Shown: piece by piece, positions 16,191 through 24,815 of the stretch
How positions within the stretch are numbered: the stretch's first letter is position 1
Layout of the letters: each line of letters opens with the position of its first letter
Assembly (NCBI GenBank): GCA_020025295.1
Contig: JAHHSJ010000008.1
Coordinates: 1-47,185, forward strand
DNA: 47,185 nt
From: Oscillospiraceae bacterium
GTDB lineage: Bacteria; Bacillota; Clostridia; Oscillospirales; Oscillospiraceae
Direction of reading: 5' to 3'
Notes under the pieces: model-generated
What the model was told of the DNA's origin: nothing
Database searches by the model: none
Seen by the model: the letters and a program-made list of their open reading frames with translations, nothing else
Program-made: the position numbers and the translations under genes

Positions 16191-17273
16191 TTACTTTGGA
16201 ATGGCTCGAGTAATGGTACCGCCGCCGATGACAGTATCTCCGTCATACAGCACCACGGCCTGTCCCGGAGAAATCGCCCGCTGGGGCTGATCAAACCGGA
16301 CGGACAGGGTGTCCTCCCCGATCTGCTCCGCCGTGCAAGGGGCTTCATAGCGGCTGTGGCGGATTTTCGCCGTGCAGCGAATAGGAGCAGGCAAGCCGTC
16401 ACAGGCGACAAAGTTCAAATCCGCTGCCTCCAATGCCGGGGCAAACAAATCCTCATTTTCGCCAATGTAGACCAGATTCCGCTCCACATCCTTGCCCGTC
16501 ACATAGACCCGGCGCCCCATCGCCAGCTCAAGTCCCTTGCGCTGACCGATGGTATAGTGGATGTGCCCCTTATGCTGACCCAAAACCTCGCCGTTCTGGT
16601 TTACATAGTTTCCATTATTCGAAACCAATCCGGTATGTTTCCTCATAAAGGCCGCATAGTCCCCGTCGGGAACAAAGCAGATGTCCTGACTGTCCCGCTT
16701 GCGAGCGGTGACAAAGTTCTGCTCCTCAGCAATCTCCCGGACTTCCTTCTTGGTCAGGTTTCCCAGCGGCAGCTGGAAGTGGGACAAAAAGTGTTGGTTC
16801 ATATTGTACAGGAAATAGCTCTGATCCTTCTCCTGATCCACGCTCTTCTGGAGCAGCCAGCGGTCACCGGAACGGGTTCTCCGGGCATAATGGCCCGTAG
16901 CCACATAGCCGCAGCCGTGCTCCTCTGCCGCCCGGAGCATTCCGGCAAACTTCAGATAGCGATTGCAGCGGATACAGGGGTTTGGGGTCATGCCCTGCTC
17001 ATAGCATCGGCAGAAGGGGTCCAGCACCAGATCCTTGAACTCCGCCTGATAATCCAGCACACAATGCTCGATGCCCATGCGCTGGGCGACCGTTTGGGCG
17101 TCGGCAATATCTCTCGGCACACCGTCCACCAGCACTTCCTCCATGCCGTAGGCGGCCTTGTCAAACAGCCGCATGGTGGCGCCCATCACCTCAAAGCCTT
17201 CCTGCATGAGCAGCCATGTGGCAACACTGCTGTCCACACCGCCGCTCATGCCCACCAGCACACGCTCACTCAC
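16191..17273 (-). CDS. mnmA: tRNA-specific 2-thiouridylase
   Basis: Transfers sulfur to U34 of Lys, Glu and Gln tRNAs using ATP and a persulfide donor. The 360-residue protein has the PP-loop SGGVDSS (10-16), Cys100 in TPNPCIRCN and Cys199 in SQDICFVPDGDY, the two catalytic cysteines. Its ATG overlaps the pepT stop by 8 nt, so the two genes are translationally coupled, an unusual pairing with no obvious functional logic. Confidence 0.97.
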   Translation of the reverse strand: MSERVLVGMSGGVDSSVATWLLMQEGFEVMGATMRLFDKAAYGMEEVLVDGVPRDIADAQTVAQRMGIEHCVLDYQAEFKDLVLDPFCRCYEQGMTPNPCIRCNRYLKFAGMLRAAEEHGCGYVATGHYARRTRSGDRWLLQKSVDQEKDQSYFLYNMNQHFLSHFQLPLGNLTKKEVREIAEEQNFVTARKRDSQDICFVPDGDYAAFMRKHTGLVSNNGNYVNQNGEVLGQHKGHIHYTIGQRKGLELAMGRRVYVTGKDVERNLVYIGENEDLFAPALEAADLNFVACDGLPAPIRCTAKIRHSRYEAPCTAEQIGEDTLSVRFDQPQRAISPGQAVVLYDGDTVIGGGTITRAIPK

Positions 17274-18483
17274 CGACCGTCACCAGGCGCACCAGCACCT
17301 CCAGCATCTTCTCCATGCTCTCCACGCAGGCGAACTCATAGACGCCGTGGAAATTCTCACCGCCGGTGGACAGGTTGGGACAGGGCAGGCCCTCCCAGCT
17401 CAGCCGGGCGCCATCGGTGCCGCCACGGATGGGAACCACACGAGGCTCCACGCCGGACTCCTCAAAGCACTTGAGAGCGCGGTCGACGAGGTGCATATGA
17501 GGCTCCACCTTTTCCCGCATATTGTAGTAGCTGTCCTTCAGAATCAGCTCGAAGGTGCCGTCGCCGTACACTCGGTTCAGGTACTCCGTGGTCTGCTGCA
17601 GGAATTCCTTGCGTGCTTCAAACTTGGCACGGTCATGGTCACGGATAATCAGGTTAATATAGCCCTCTTCCTCCACGGCCTTGCAGTAGTTCACATGGTA
17701 GAAGCCCTCGTAGCCCTCAGTGTGGGCAGGAGTCTCCGCCGCAGGCAGCAGGGAGATAAAGTGGGATGCCATCAGCACCGCATTCTTCATAATGTTCTTG
17801 GCGCTGCCGGGATGGATGTTTCGACCGTGAATCTTCACGCCGGCGTTTGCGGCATTGAAGTTCTCATACTCCACCTCACCCAGCGTACCGCCGTCCACGG
17901 TGAAGGCATAATCCGCAGCAAAGCGCTTGAAGTCAAAATGGTCTGCGCCGCAGCCGATCTCCTCGTCGGGAGTGAAGGCCACTGCGATGGTGCCGTGGGC
18001 CACCTCGGGGTGAGCGAGCAGGTATTCCACCGTGGACACGATTTCTGCCACGCCGGCCTTATCATCCGCACCCAGCAGGGTGGTGCCGTCAGTGACGATG
18101 AGGTGCTTGCCCTCGTACCGAGCCAGAATGGGGAAATCCTTCCGGGTCATGACCACACCCTTCTCCGGGTTCAGGGTGATGTCGCCGCCCTCGTAGAGCA
18201 CGGTGCGGGGATGGATATTCTCACCGGAGGCGTCGGGAGAGGTGTCCATGTGGGCAATCAGGCCGTAAACCGGCTTGTCCTCCATACCGGGAGTAGCAGG
18301 CAGATGGGCATAGACCCGGCCGTACTCATCCAGCATGGCGTCGCTGAGACCCAGCTGCTTCAGCTCCTCTACCAGCGCACGGGCCAGAGCCAGCTGACGG
18401 TCGGTGCTGGGGGCCGTGGTGGAATTCTCATTCGAAGTGGTGTGGAAACTGACATAATTCAAAAAACGATCAATCAAATTCAT
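17266..18483 (-). CDS. pepT: Peptidase T (tripeptide aminopeptidase)
   Basis: A cytosolic di-zinc M20 aminopeptidase that removes the N-terminal residue of tripeptides. The 405-residue protein carries H78 and D80 (AHMDTSP), D140 (LLGADDKAG), E174/E175 (TPDEEIG), VDGG and a C-terminal FHG histidine. The start at 18483 (MNLIDRFLNY) has an AGAAGG site; a longer frame to 18537 runs into the divergent promoter region. Confidence 0.96.
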   Translation of the reverse strand: MNLIDRFLNYVSFHTTSNENSTTAPSTDRQLALARALVEELKQLGLSDAMLDEYGRVYAHLPATPGMEDKPVYGLIAHMDTSPDASGENIHPRTVLYEGGDITLNPEKGVVMTRKDFPILARYEGKHLIVTDGTTLLGADDKAGVAEIVSTVEYLLAHPEVAHGTIAVAFTPDEEIGCGADHFDFKRFAADYAFTVDGGTLGEVEYENFNAANAGVKIHGRNIHPGSAKNIMKNAVLMASHFISLLPAAETPAHTEGYEGFYHVNYCKAVEEEGYINLIIRDHDRAKFEARKEFLQQTTEYLNRVYGDGTFELILKDSYYNMREKVEPHMHLVDRALKCFEESGVEPRVVPIRGGTDGARLSWEGLPCPNLSTGGENFHGVYEFACVESMEKMLEVLVRLVTVGE

Positions 18484-18509
18484 TTTATAAACCTTCTTTG
18501 CAAAAGTGG

Positions 18510-18538
18510 TTGACGAAACCAGAAGAAAAAGGTACACT
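18510..18538 (+). promoter_or_regulatory. Promoter for fbp
   Basis: TTGACG (18510-18515), 17-nt spacer, TACACT (18533-18538), leaving a leader of about 190 nt. That leader contains a 7-bp hairpin near 18675-18700 but nothing I recognise. Confidence 0.65.
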
Positions 18539-18560
18539 GGTATCTGGATTTGTCCGTTTC

Positions 18561-18590
18561 ATCATAACACAAAAACAGGGATTTTGTCAT
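18561..18590 (-). promoter_or_regulatory. Promoter for pepT-mnmA
   Basis: On the minus strand ATGACA (18585-18590) and TATGAT (18561-18566) with an 18-nt spacer; it lies face to face with the fbp promoter, so the two transcripts overlap at their 5' ends. Confidence 0.6.
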
Positions 18591-18733
18591 GTCTGCGGCA
18601 ATATTTTTTCACTTTTCCACAGAGATGCGCTCCCTGCTTCGTTTTCCGGCCCATGTGCCGAACCGCCAATTCCATTGTGGGGCGGCAATTCCCCACACCA
18701 TTACGACTACGATCAAAGGATGTGCTACCTGTC

Positions 18734-20674
18734 ATGTCGAACCAAGAACTGGAATATCTTACGCTGCTATCGGAATCCTATCCCAATGTAGAGTCCTGTG
18801 TCCGTGCCATTGTCAACATGAGCTCCATTTTGAAGCTGCCCAAAGGCACGGAATACTTTTTCAGTGACATTCACGGCGAAAATGACGCCTTTATTCAGCT
18901 GCTCCGCTCCGCTTCCGGTGTGATTCGGGACAAAATCGACACCGTTTACTCCTTCCTGCTGCCGGAAAAGGAACGGGACGAGCTGGCGGACCTGATTGCC
19001 CACCCCTACACCATGCTGTCCCAGAAAAAGCAGGAGCTGGAGGACTACAACTCCTGGTCCGCACTGGTGATTCACCGTCTGATTCAGGTGGCTCGTGAAA
19101 TCGCCTCCAAATACAGCCGGGACCGGGTGGTCAGCAGCATCAACCCCAAATTTGTCAACATCATTGAGGACCTCATCATCGAGGACCCCAGTGTATCCAA
19201 CAAGAGCGGATACTACAAGGAACTGATTGACGCTTCCATCCGCTGCGGCATCGGCGATGACTTGATTTTCTCCATCTGCCGGATGCTCCAGCAGATTGCC
19301 GTGGATCATCTTCACATTCTGGGCGACCTCTTTGACCGTGGTCCCAGAGCCGACCTCATCATTGACGAGCTGATGCGTCATCGCAGCGTAGACTTTCAGT
19401 GGGGCAACCATGACATTGACTGGATCGGCGCCGTGGCCGGAAACCGGGTCTGTATGTTCTCCGTGCTGCGCATCGGCCTGAGCTACAACAACTTCGACTG
19501 TTTGGAGGATGGCTACGGCATCAACCTGCGCCCCTTGTCTGCCTTTGCCGCCACGGTCTACGCCGATGACCCCTGCAAGCCCTTCCTCCCCCATATGCAC
19601 GACCTGAACCGCTATGATCCGGTGGATGTGGCGCTGGCCGCAAAGATGCACAAGGCCGCCGCCATCATCATGTTCAAGCTGGAGGGGCAGCTGCTCAAGC
19701 GCCACCCGGAATACCGCATGAACGACCGGCTGCTGCTGGACAAGCTGAATCTGGAGAAGAGCGTGGTCACCATTGACGGCACGGAATATCCCCTGACCGA
19801 CACCTTCTTCCCCACCGTGGACCCGGCGGACCCTTATGCTCTCACCAAGGACGAGGAAGAAATCGCCGACGCCATCGCCGCCTCCTTCCTACACTGCGAG
19901 CGGCTGCACCGCCACATCGACTATCTGGTGGCCAACGGCAGTATGTACCGCTGCTACAACGGAAACCTGCTCTTCCACGGCTGCATTCCCATGAACGCCG
20001 ACGGCAGCTTCTCCAAGCTGGAGGTTGACGGCAAAAAGTACTCCGGCCGGGCTCTGCTGGATGCGCTGGACCGTCGGGTGCGGCAGGCCTATTACAGCAA
20101 GACCACCGAAACCTCCGACTTCTTCTGGTACCTCTGGTGCGGCGCCAACTCCCCTCTGTTCGGCAAGGCCAGAGTCACCACCTTTGAGCGGTATTTCACC
20201 TCCGAGCCCAAACTCCGGGAGGAACCGAAAGACCCCTACTACAAGCTGATTGACGACCCTAAGGCAGTTGCCCACATTTTGGAGGAGTTTGATCTGGACC
20301 CCCAGCACAGCCATGTGGTCAACGGTCATATGCCGGTGAAGCAGGGCGAAAGCCCCATTAAGGCCGGCGGCAGACTGTTTGTCATCGACGGCGGCATTGC
20401 CAAGTCCTACCGCCCCACCACCGGCATTGCCGGCTACACGCTCATCTATAACTCCACTGTCATCAAGCTGGCCGAGCACCTGCCCATTATGGACGCTTCC
20501 GGCCGCCATGTGACCACCCAGACCAACACCCGGGTGGTGGAGCAGATGCCCCATCAAATCATGATGTCGGAAACCGACATCGGCGAGGAGTATCAGGATA
20601 AGATCAAAAAGCTGGGAAAACTGATTGATCTCTATCGCAACGGTACCCTTCGTCAGCGTTCTGACCGGAGATGA
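18734..20674 (+). CDS. fbp: Fructose-1,6-bisphosphatase, class III (Firmicutes type)
   Basis: Hydrolyses fructose-1,6-bisphosphate in gluconeogenesis. The 646-residue protein belongs to the calcineurin-like metallophosphatase family restricted mainly to Firmicutes: FSDIHGEND near residues 41-49, LGDLFDRGP, GNHD, and VNGHMPV near the C-terminal half are the metal-binding motifs. Start ATG 18734 (MSNQELEYL) is set by family length; its ribosome site is weak (AAAGGAT, somewhat distant). A perfect hairpin follows the stop. Confidence 0.96.
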   Translation: MSNQELEYLTLLSESYPNVESCVRAIVNMSSILKLPKGTEYFFSDIHGENDAFIQLLRSASGVIRDKIDTVYSFLLPEKERDELADLIAHPYTMLSQKKQELEDYNSWSALVIHRLIQVAREIASKYSRDRVVSSINPKFVNIIEDLIIEDPSVSNKSGYYKELIDASIRCGIGDDLIFSICRMLQQIAVDHLHILGDLFDRGPRADLIIDELMRHRSVDFQWGNHDIDWIGAVAGNRVCMFSVLRIGLSYNNFDCLEDGYGINLRPLSAFAATVYADDPCKPFLPHMHDLNRYDPVDVALAAKMHKAAAIIMFKLEGQLLKRHPEYRMNDRLLLDKLNLEKSVVTIDGTEYPLTDTFFPTVDPADPYALTKDEEEIADAIAASFLHCERLHRHIDYLVANGSMYRCYNGNLLFHGCIPMNADGSFSKLEVDGKKYSGRALLDALDRRVRQAYYSKTTETSDFFWYLWCGANSPLFGKARVTTFERYFTSEPKLREEPKDPYYKLIDDPKAVAHILEEFDLDPQHSHVVNGHMPVKQGESPIKAGGRLFVIDGGIAKSYRPTTGIAGYTLIYNSTVIKLAEHLPIMDASGRHVTTQTNTRVVEQMPHQIMMSETDIGEEYQDKIKKLGKLIDLYRNGTLRQRSDRR

Positions 20675-20716
20675 CCCTCCGTTCACAAAAAGCACTTGCC
20701 TCCAACGAATTGAGAA

Positions 20717-20753
20717 GCAAAGAAGCAGAGATGTTCCATCTCTGCTTCTTTGC
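20717..20753. terminator. Hairpin between convergent fbp and spoIIR
   Basis: A perfect 17-bp stem (20717-20733 with 20737-20753) and a 3-nt loop, ending one base from the spoIIR stop. There is no clean T tail outside the stem, so termination efficiency is uncertain. Confidence 0.6.
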
Positions 20754-20754
20754 G

Positions 20755-21405
20755 TTATTCCGCCCAGCGCTGCTGGAGGGCATCCAGCCACTCCAGACAA
20801 CGGAAGCGAATCACATATTCCGGCTGGGCGTCCTCCATCAGCTCCACATCCGTTTCTGAGATACCGCCGGACACCGCCACCTCCTGCCACTCGGAGGCCG
20901 GTGCCACGCACAGCCCGGGAAAGACCACACACCACCAATTATGACCTGCCCCTTCGCCCAGCACTACCCGAAGCGCCCGATACTCTCCGGCAGGAAGAGC
21001 AAAGCCGTCATAGTACTTGGTGGGAAAATGCACCTGCTCCAGAGAGGCTTTTACCGGATAGGAATACCCCTGCTCCCTCGTCACCTGTTCCCCGGCCTGC
21101 TCCAGTTCCTCCAAATGCGCCGCCAGCACCGTCTCCGCCTGTGCCGGAGTTTCCACCCCGGAAAGCCAACCCTCGGCACAATCCAGCACCGCATCCCGCA
21201 CCTTCAGCTTCAGCGCCTGATCCTCTGCATCGTCGGAATTTGCCACCACGTGCAGCCGCAGCATACTCTCCGCCAGTCTCCGCTGCTGCGCCGTCATCAA
21301 GCCGATCCAAAGCATGGCGGCAGCCAAGGCAAGCAGGAAAATCACTTCCCACCATTTCAGTTGTGTTTGAGGGGATGTAAAAAAGAATTTGATGCGAGTA
21401 AGCAT
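20755..21405 (-). CDS. spoIIR: Stage II sporulation protein R
   Basis: In Bacillus, SpoIIR is made in the forespore under sigma-F and exported to trigger SpoIIGA cleavage of pro-sigma-E in the mother cell. The 216-residue protein has an N-terminal membrane/signal helix (about 20-38) and the family blocks LRLHVVANSDDAEDQALKLK, FPTKYYDGFALPAGEYRALR and GHNWWCVVFPGLC. The start at 21405 uses the AAAGGA at 21417-21422; an ATG at 21462 is in frame but lies ahead of a terminator-like hairpin. It marks the organism as a spore former. Confidence 0.9.
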   Translation of the reverse strand: MLTRIKFFFTSPQTQLKWWEVIFLLALAAAMLWIGLMTAQQRRLAESMLRLHVVANSDDAEDQALKLKVRDAVLDCAEGWLSGVETPAQAETVLAAHLEELEQAGEQVTREQGYSYPVKASLEQVHFPTKYYDGFALPAGEYRALRVVLGEGAGHNWWCVVFPGLCVAPASEWQEVAVSGGISETDVELMEDAQPEYVIRFRCLEWLDALQQRWAE

Positions 21406-21455
21406 AAAAAACACCGTCCTTTGCAGTTGCTTTGTCTGCATTGTGGACGGTGTTT
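21406..21455 (-). terminator. Terminator-like hairpin ahead of spoIIR
   Basis: A perfect 11-bp stem (21445-21455 with 21409-21419 on the minus strand) with a run of T directly before the spoIIR ATG. The 25-nt loop contains a smaller stem. The distal arm includes part of the spoIIR ribosome site, so transcripts reading through from ispE would be terminated or poorly translated. Confidence 0.75.
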
Positions 21456-21468
21456 CTCTCATTTATAC
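21439..21468 (-). promoter_or_regulatory. Candidate sigma-F promoter for spoIIR
   Basis: On the minus strand GTATA (21464-21468) matches the sigma-F -35 GYWTA, and GTCCACAATG (21439-21448) matches five of seven fixed positions of GGNRANANTR, with a 15-nt spacer. The predicted start falls inside the loop of the hairpin. Confidence 0.4.
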
Positions 21469-22323
21469 ATTTTCGGTGAGATAGGTCTCCGGATAAACGG
21501 CAGCAAGGCTGTCGTACACCTGCCGCGCCTGTTCCCGGCTCTCAAAAATACCAAAGACGGTAGGCCCGGTGCCGGACATACAGGCGCCCAATGCGCCGCC
21601 ATCCAGCATGGTGCTCTTGATCTCCTCTACCTCTTCCCGGCGGGGCTGGGGCAGCGCTGCCTCAAACACATTAAACATTCGATGGCAAATGCCGGCAAGA
21701 TTGCCTTCCTCCAACGCCTGAAGCATTCCGGCAGTGTCCGGGCGCAGATGGAGCTTGGTATCGTCGATTTTCCGGAACAGCTCCGGGGTGGAGATGGGAA
21801 ATCCGGGCTTACAGAGCAAAATAGTGCAGTCCGGCAGCGACGGCAGCTTGGTCAGCACCTCGCCCCGACCTTCCGCAAGGGCGGTACAGCCCAACACACA
21901 GTAGGGCACATCCGAACCAACCTCTTCGCCCATCTTTGCCAGTTCTTCCAGCGAAAATCCCGTTTCAAACAGCTGGTTAAGCCCCCGGAGCACAGCCGCT
22001 CCGTCGCTGCTGCCGCCGGCGGTTCCGGCACAAACGGGAATCTTTTTGGCAAGATCGATGTGAACGCCCTCCAGAGACACCCCGGAGTGCTTTGCAAATA
22101 CCCGAGCCGCCACGGCAGCGATGTTTTTGTCCGTTCCGGGCAAAAAGCCCAGATCGGTGGAGAGGGTCAGCTCACTCCCCTCGCCTCTGGTGATGGTCAC
22201 GGTATCCGCCAGAGTGACGGACTGCATCACCATGCTCAGGTCGTGGAAGCCGTCCTCCCGTTTTCCCAGCACATCCAAAGTCAGGTTGATTTTGGCATAG
22301 GCCGGCAATTTCACTTCATTCAA
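21463..22323 (-). CDS. ispE: 4-diphosphocytidyl-2-C-methyl-D-erythritol kinase
   Basis: A GHMP kinase that phosphorylates CDP-ME in the MEP isoprenoid pathway. The 286-residue protein has Lys11 in AYAKINLTLDV, the ATP loop PVCAGTAGGSSDGAA (96-110), Asp139 in VGSDVPYC and the C-terminal GACMSGTGPTVFG. The usual L in the PxxxGLGGGS motif is replaced by TA, within family variation. It follows thrH by 12 nt and ends against the spoIIR control region. Confidence 0.96.
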   Translation of the reverse strand: MNEVKLPAYAKINLTLDVLGKREDGFHDLSMVMQSVTLADTVTITRGEGSELTLSTDLGFLPGTDKNIAAVAARVFAKHSGVSLEGVHIDLAKKIPVCAGTAGGSSDGAAVLRGLNQLFETGFSLEELAKMGEEVGSDVPYCVLGCTALAEGRGEVLTKLPSLPDCTILLCKPGFPISTPELFRKIDDTKLHLRPDTAGMLQALEEGNLAGICHRMFNVFEAALPQPRREEVEEIKSTMLDGGALGACMSGTGPTVFGIFESREQARQVYDSLAAVYPETYLTENV

Positions 22324-22335
22324 TCTGTTTCCTCC

Positions 22336-22947
22336 TCAGCCTTTTGCGCTGATCACGCCACGGATGGCGGAAAGCAAATCCTCAAACCGCTCATAGGCCG
22401 GAACTTCCGGATGCTCGGCCTGAATTTTGGGGGTGCTGCGGAACAGGAACCCTGCCTTGCTGGCCTGAATCATGCCCAGATCATTATAGCTGTCACCGGA
22501 AGCGATGGTATCAAAGCCGATGGATTGCAAGCCCTTCACCGTGGTCAGCTTGGAATCGGACACACGCATTTGGTAGCCGGTAATCTCGCCCTGCTCCGAC
22601 ACCTGCAAGGTGTTGCAGAAAATCGTGGGCCAGCCCAGCTTTTCCATCAGCGGCTGAGCAAACTGCTCAAAGGTATCGCTCAGAATGATGACCTGACACT
22701 CCTTGCGGAGCTGGTCCAGAAACTCCTTGGCTCCGGGCAGAGGGTCCATGCCGGCAATCACCTGCTGGATCTCCCGGATGCCCAGCCCGTGCTGGCGCAG
22801 AATGTCCAGACGCTGGTTCATCAGTTTATCGTAGTCCGGCTCGTCCCGGGTGGTGCGGCGCAGTGCGTCGATGCCGGTGGCTTCCGCCACGGCAATCCAA
22901 ATCTCTGGGACCAGAACGCCTTCCATATCAAGACAAGTAATCCACAT
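22336..22947 (-). CDS. thrH: ThrH-type HAD phosphatase (phosphoserine phosphatase / homoserine phosphotransferase)
   Basis: A 203-residue HAD enzyme. The N-terminal ITCLDMEGVLVPEIWI has the nucleophile Asp7 with Glu9 instead of the second Asp of ordinary HADs, the ThrH signature; ILSDTF and SGDSYNDLGM are the later HAD motifs. Pseudomonas ThrH dephosphorylates phosphoserine and can transfer the phosphate to homoserine. It sits between an aminotransferase and ispE in an Lrp-led operon, which fits serine/threonine metabolism. Confidence 0.92.
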   Translation of the reverse strand: MWITCLDMEGVLVPEIWIAVAEATGIDALRRTTRDEPDYDKLMNQRLDILRQHGLGIREIQQVIAGMDPLPGAKEFLDQLRKECQVIILSDTFEQFAQPLMEKLGWPTIFCNTLQVSEQGEITGYQMRVSDSKLTTVKGLQSIGFDTIASGDSYNDLGMIQASKAGFLFRSTPKIQAEHPEVPAYERFEDLLSAIRGVISAKG

Positions 22948-22985
22948 GGGCTATGCCCTCCTCTTCCGTGACGCTGAACCTTGGC

Positions 22986-24155
22986 TCAGCGATGCTTAAT
23001 AAAGTGTTCCATCCGCTCCAGTGCGGTAGCAAGGTTCCCCATCGACGCAGCATAGCAGGCACGGACAAAGCCCTCGCCGCCGGGGCCGAAGGCACTGCCG
23101 GGGATGACCGCCACATGCTCTGCCTCCAAGAACTTCATGCAGAAGGTGTCGCTGTCCATGCCGGTACTCTGGATGGAGGGGAACATATAAAAGGCTCCCT
23201 TGGGCTCAAAGCATTCCAGTCCGATGCTCCGCAGTCCGTCCAGCAGGAATCTGCGCCGTCCGTTATATTCTTCCCGCATGGCGGCAATGTCCTCATCGCC
23301 GTACTGCATGGCTTCGATGGCCGCATACTGGCTCATGGTAGGTGCGGACATAATGCCGTACTGATGGAGCTTAACGATCTGACCGATCAGCTCCCGAGGG
23401 CCGCAGATGTAGCCCATACGCCAGCCCGTCATGGAGTAGGCTTTCGAGAAGCCGTTGACCAGAATGGTGCGCTCATACATGCCGGGAATCTGGGCAATCG
23501 AAACATGCTGATCCTCCCCGTAGGTCAGCTCCGCATAGATTTCATCGGAAATCACCAGAATATTGGTGCCCTCCAGTACCTCGGCAATGGCCTCCAGATC
23601 CTTCCGGGTCATGATGCCGCCGGTGGGGTTGCAGGGATAGGGCAGCACCAGTGCCTTGGTACGGGGCGTGATGGCCGCCTTCAACGCTTCCGGCGTCAGA
23701 CGGAATTCGTCCTCCACCTTGGTTTCCACATACACGGGCTTGCCCAGACTCATGGCCGTCAGCGGTCCGTAGCACACAAAAGAGGGCGTGGGGATAATCA
23801 CTTCGTCTCCCGGCTCGATGCAGCAGCGCAGGGCCAGATCAAGACCTTCACTGCCGCCCACGGTGACAATAATCTGTCCGTTGGGGTCATAAGTGAGCTG
23901 GAAATGACGGCTCAGGTACAGAGCGATCTGGCGGCGCAGCTCGGACAGGCCGGCGTTGGGGGTGTACTTGGTGCGCCCCTTCTCCAGACTGCGAATGCCT
24001 GCATTGCGGATATGCCAGGGCGTCACAAAGTCCGGCTCACCGATGCCCAGCGAAATGGCATCCGGCATATCCTCCAAAATATCAAAAAACTTTCGTATTC
24101 CAGAGGGAGCCACCGCCTGAATCCGCTGATTCAACACGCTGGAATAATCGATCAT
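22986..24155 (-). CDS. PLP-dependent class I/II aminotransferase
   Basis: A 389-residue fold-type I aminotransferase. Pyridoxal phosphate Lys238 lies in NGFSKAYSMTGWR, Asn176 in NPTGG, Asp204 in ISDEIYAEL and Arg246 in GWRMGY. The sequence is of the aspartate/aromatic (MalY/PatA-like) class, but the substrate cannot be read from it. It overlaps the Lrp gene by 4 nt (ATGA), implying coupling and probable control by that regulator. Confidence 0.93.
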   Translation of the reverse strand: MIDYSSVLNQRIQAVAPSGIRKFFDILEDMPDAISLGIGEPDFVTPWHIRNAGIRSLEKGRTKYTPNAGLSELRRQIALYLSRHFQLTYDPNGQIIVTVGGSEGLDLALRCCIEPGDEVIIPTPSFVCYGPLTAMSLGKPVYVETKVEDEFRLTPEALKAAITPRTKALVLPYPCNPTGGIMTRKDLEAIAEVLEGTNILVISDEIYAELTYGEDQHVSIAQIPGMYERTILVNGFSKAYSMTGWRMGYICGPRELIGQIVKLHQYGIMSAPTMSQYAAIEAMQYGDEDIAAMREEYNGRRRFLLDGLRSIGLECFEPKGAFYMFPSIQSTGMDSDTFCMKFLEAEHVAVIPGSAFGPGGEGFVRACYAASMGNLATALERMEHFIKHR

Positions 24156-24631
24156 ACGAAACAGAACCCCTCTTCCTTCTCCCGCATGGGATTCATGATC
24201 AGGTGATTTTCTTTGTACTTTTTCAGGATGAAGTGGGTGGCGGTGGACTTCACAGCCTCAACGGTGGACAGCTTCTGGGAAACGAAGCTGGCTACCTCCT
24301 GCAGCGTACGACCGGAGAGAATCACCGTCATATCGAAGTCGCCGCTCATCAGATAGCAGCTCTCCACCTCTTCATACTGGAAGATGCGCTCGGCCACCCG
24401 GTCAAAGCCGTCGCCCAGCTGGGGCTCCACCTTGACCTCAATCAGAGCGGTGACACCCTCACGGTTGGTCTTGTCCCAATTGACCACGGCCTTGTAGCCC
24501 ATGATGACGCCTTCTTCTTCCAGACGCTTCAGCTCGGCCTCGACCTTCTCCTCCGAAGTGCCGATCATGGCCGCCAGCTGCTTATTATTCAGCGTGCAGT
24601 CGGCTTCTATCAAACGAAGTAACTGTTCCAT
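24152..24631 (-). CDS. Lrp/AsnC-family transcriptional regulator
   Basis: A 159-residue regulator with an N-terminal winged helix (residues 1-50, LNNKQLAAMIGTSEEKVEAEL) and a C-terminal RAM ligand-binding domain (about 60-140). It senses amino acids in related proteins. The AAGGAGG site before 24631 is strong. It leads the operon Lrp-aminotransferase-thrH-ispE, so it likely regulates itself and the aminotransferase. Confidence 0.93.
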   Translation of the reverse strand: MEQLLRLIEADCTLNNKQLAAMIGTSEEKVEAELKRLEEEGVIMGYKAVVNWDKTNREGVTALIEVKVEPQLGDGFDRVAERIFQYEEVESCYLMSGDFDMTVILSGRTLQEVASFVSQKLSTVEAVKSTATHFILKKYKENHLIMNPMREKEEGFCFV

Positions 24632-24694
24632 CGTTTTTCCTCCTTAATTCATGCCTCTTTTCCGATTCCAACCGGTAAAGGGCCAGATAAAGGT

Positions 24695-24723
24695 ATTATA
24701 TTTCTTTATGGTTGAAAATGCAA
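24695..24723 (-). promoter_or_regulatory. Promoter for the Lrp-aminotransferase-thrH-ispE operon
   Basis: On the minus strand TTGCAT (24718-24723) and TATAAT (24695-24700) with a 17-nt spacer. Confidence 0.75.
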
Positions 24724-24770
24724 TCTCTGTTTCCGACGCCCGTCCGAATTTCCACCTTGCGTCACATCGG

Positions 24771-24805
24771 AAAACAGAGCAGCCATACCTTTGGCTGCTC
24801 TGTTT
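24771..24805 (-). terminator. Terminator of the amino-acid ABC transporter operon
   Basis: A perfect 14-bp stem (24772-24785 with 24792-24805), 6-nt loop; on the minus strand the stem ends in T. Confidence 0.82.
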
Positions 24806-24815
24806 CAGTGCTCAC

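Noticed and set aside
16185..18513. Two long plus-strand open frames opposite mnmA and pepT
   Set aside because: Both sit over intact, recognised enzymes on the minus strand.
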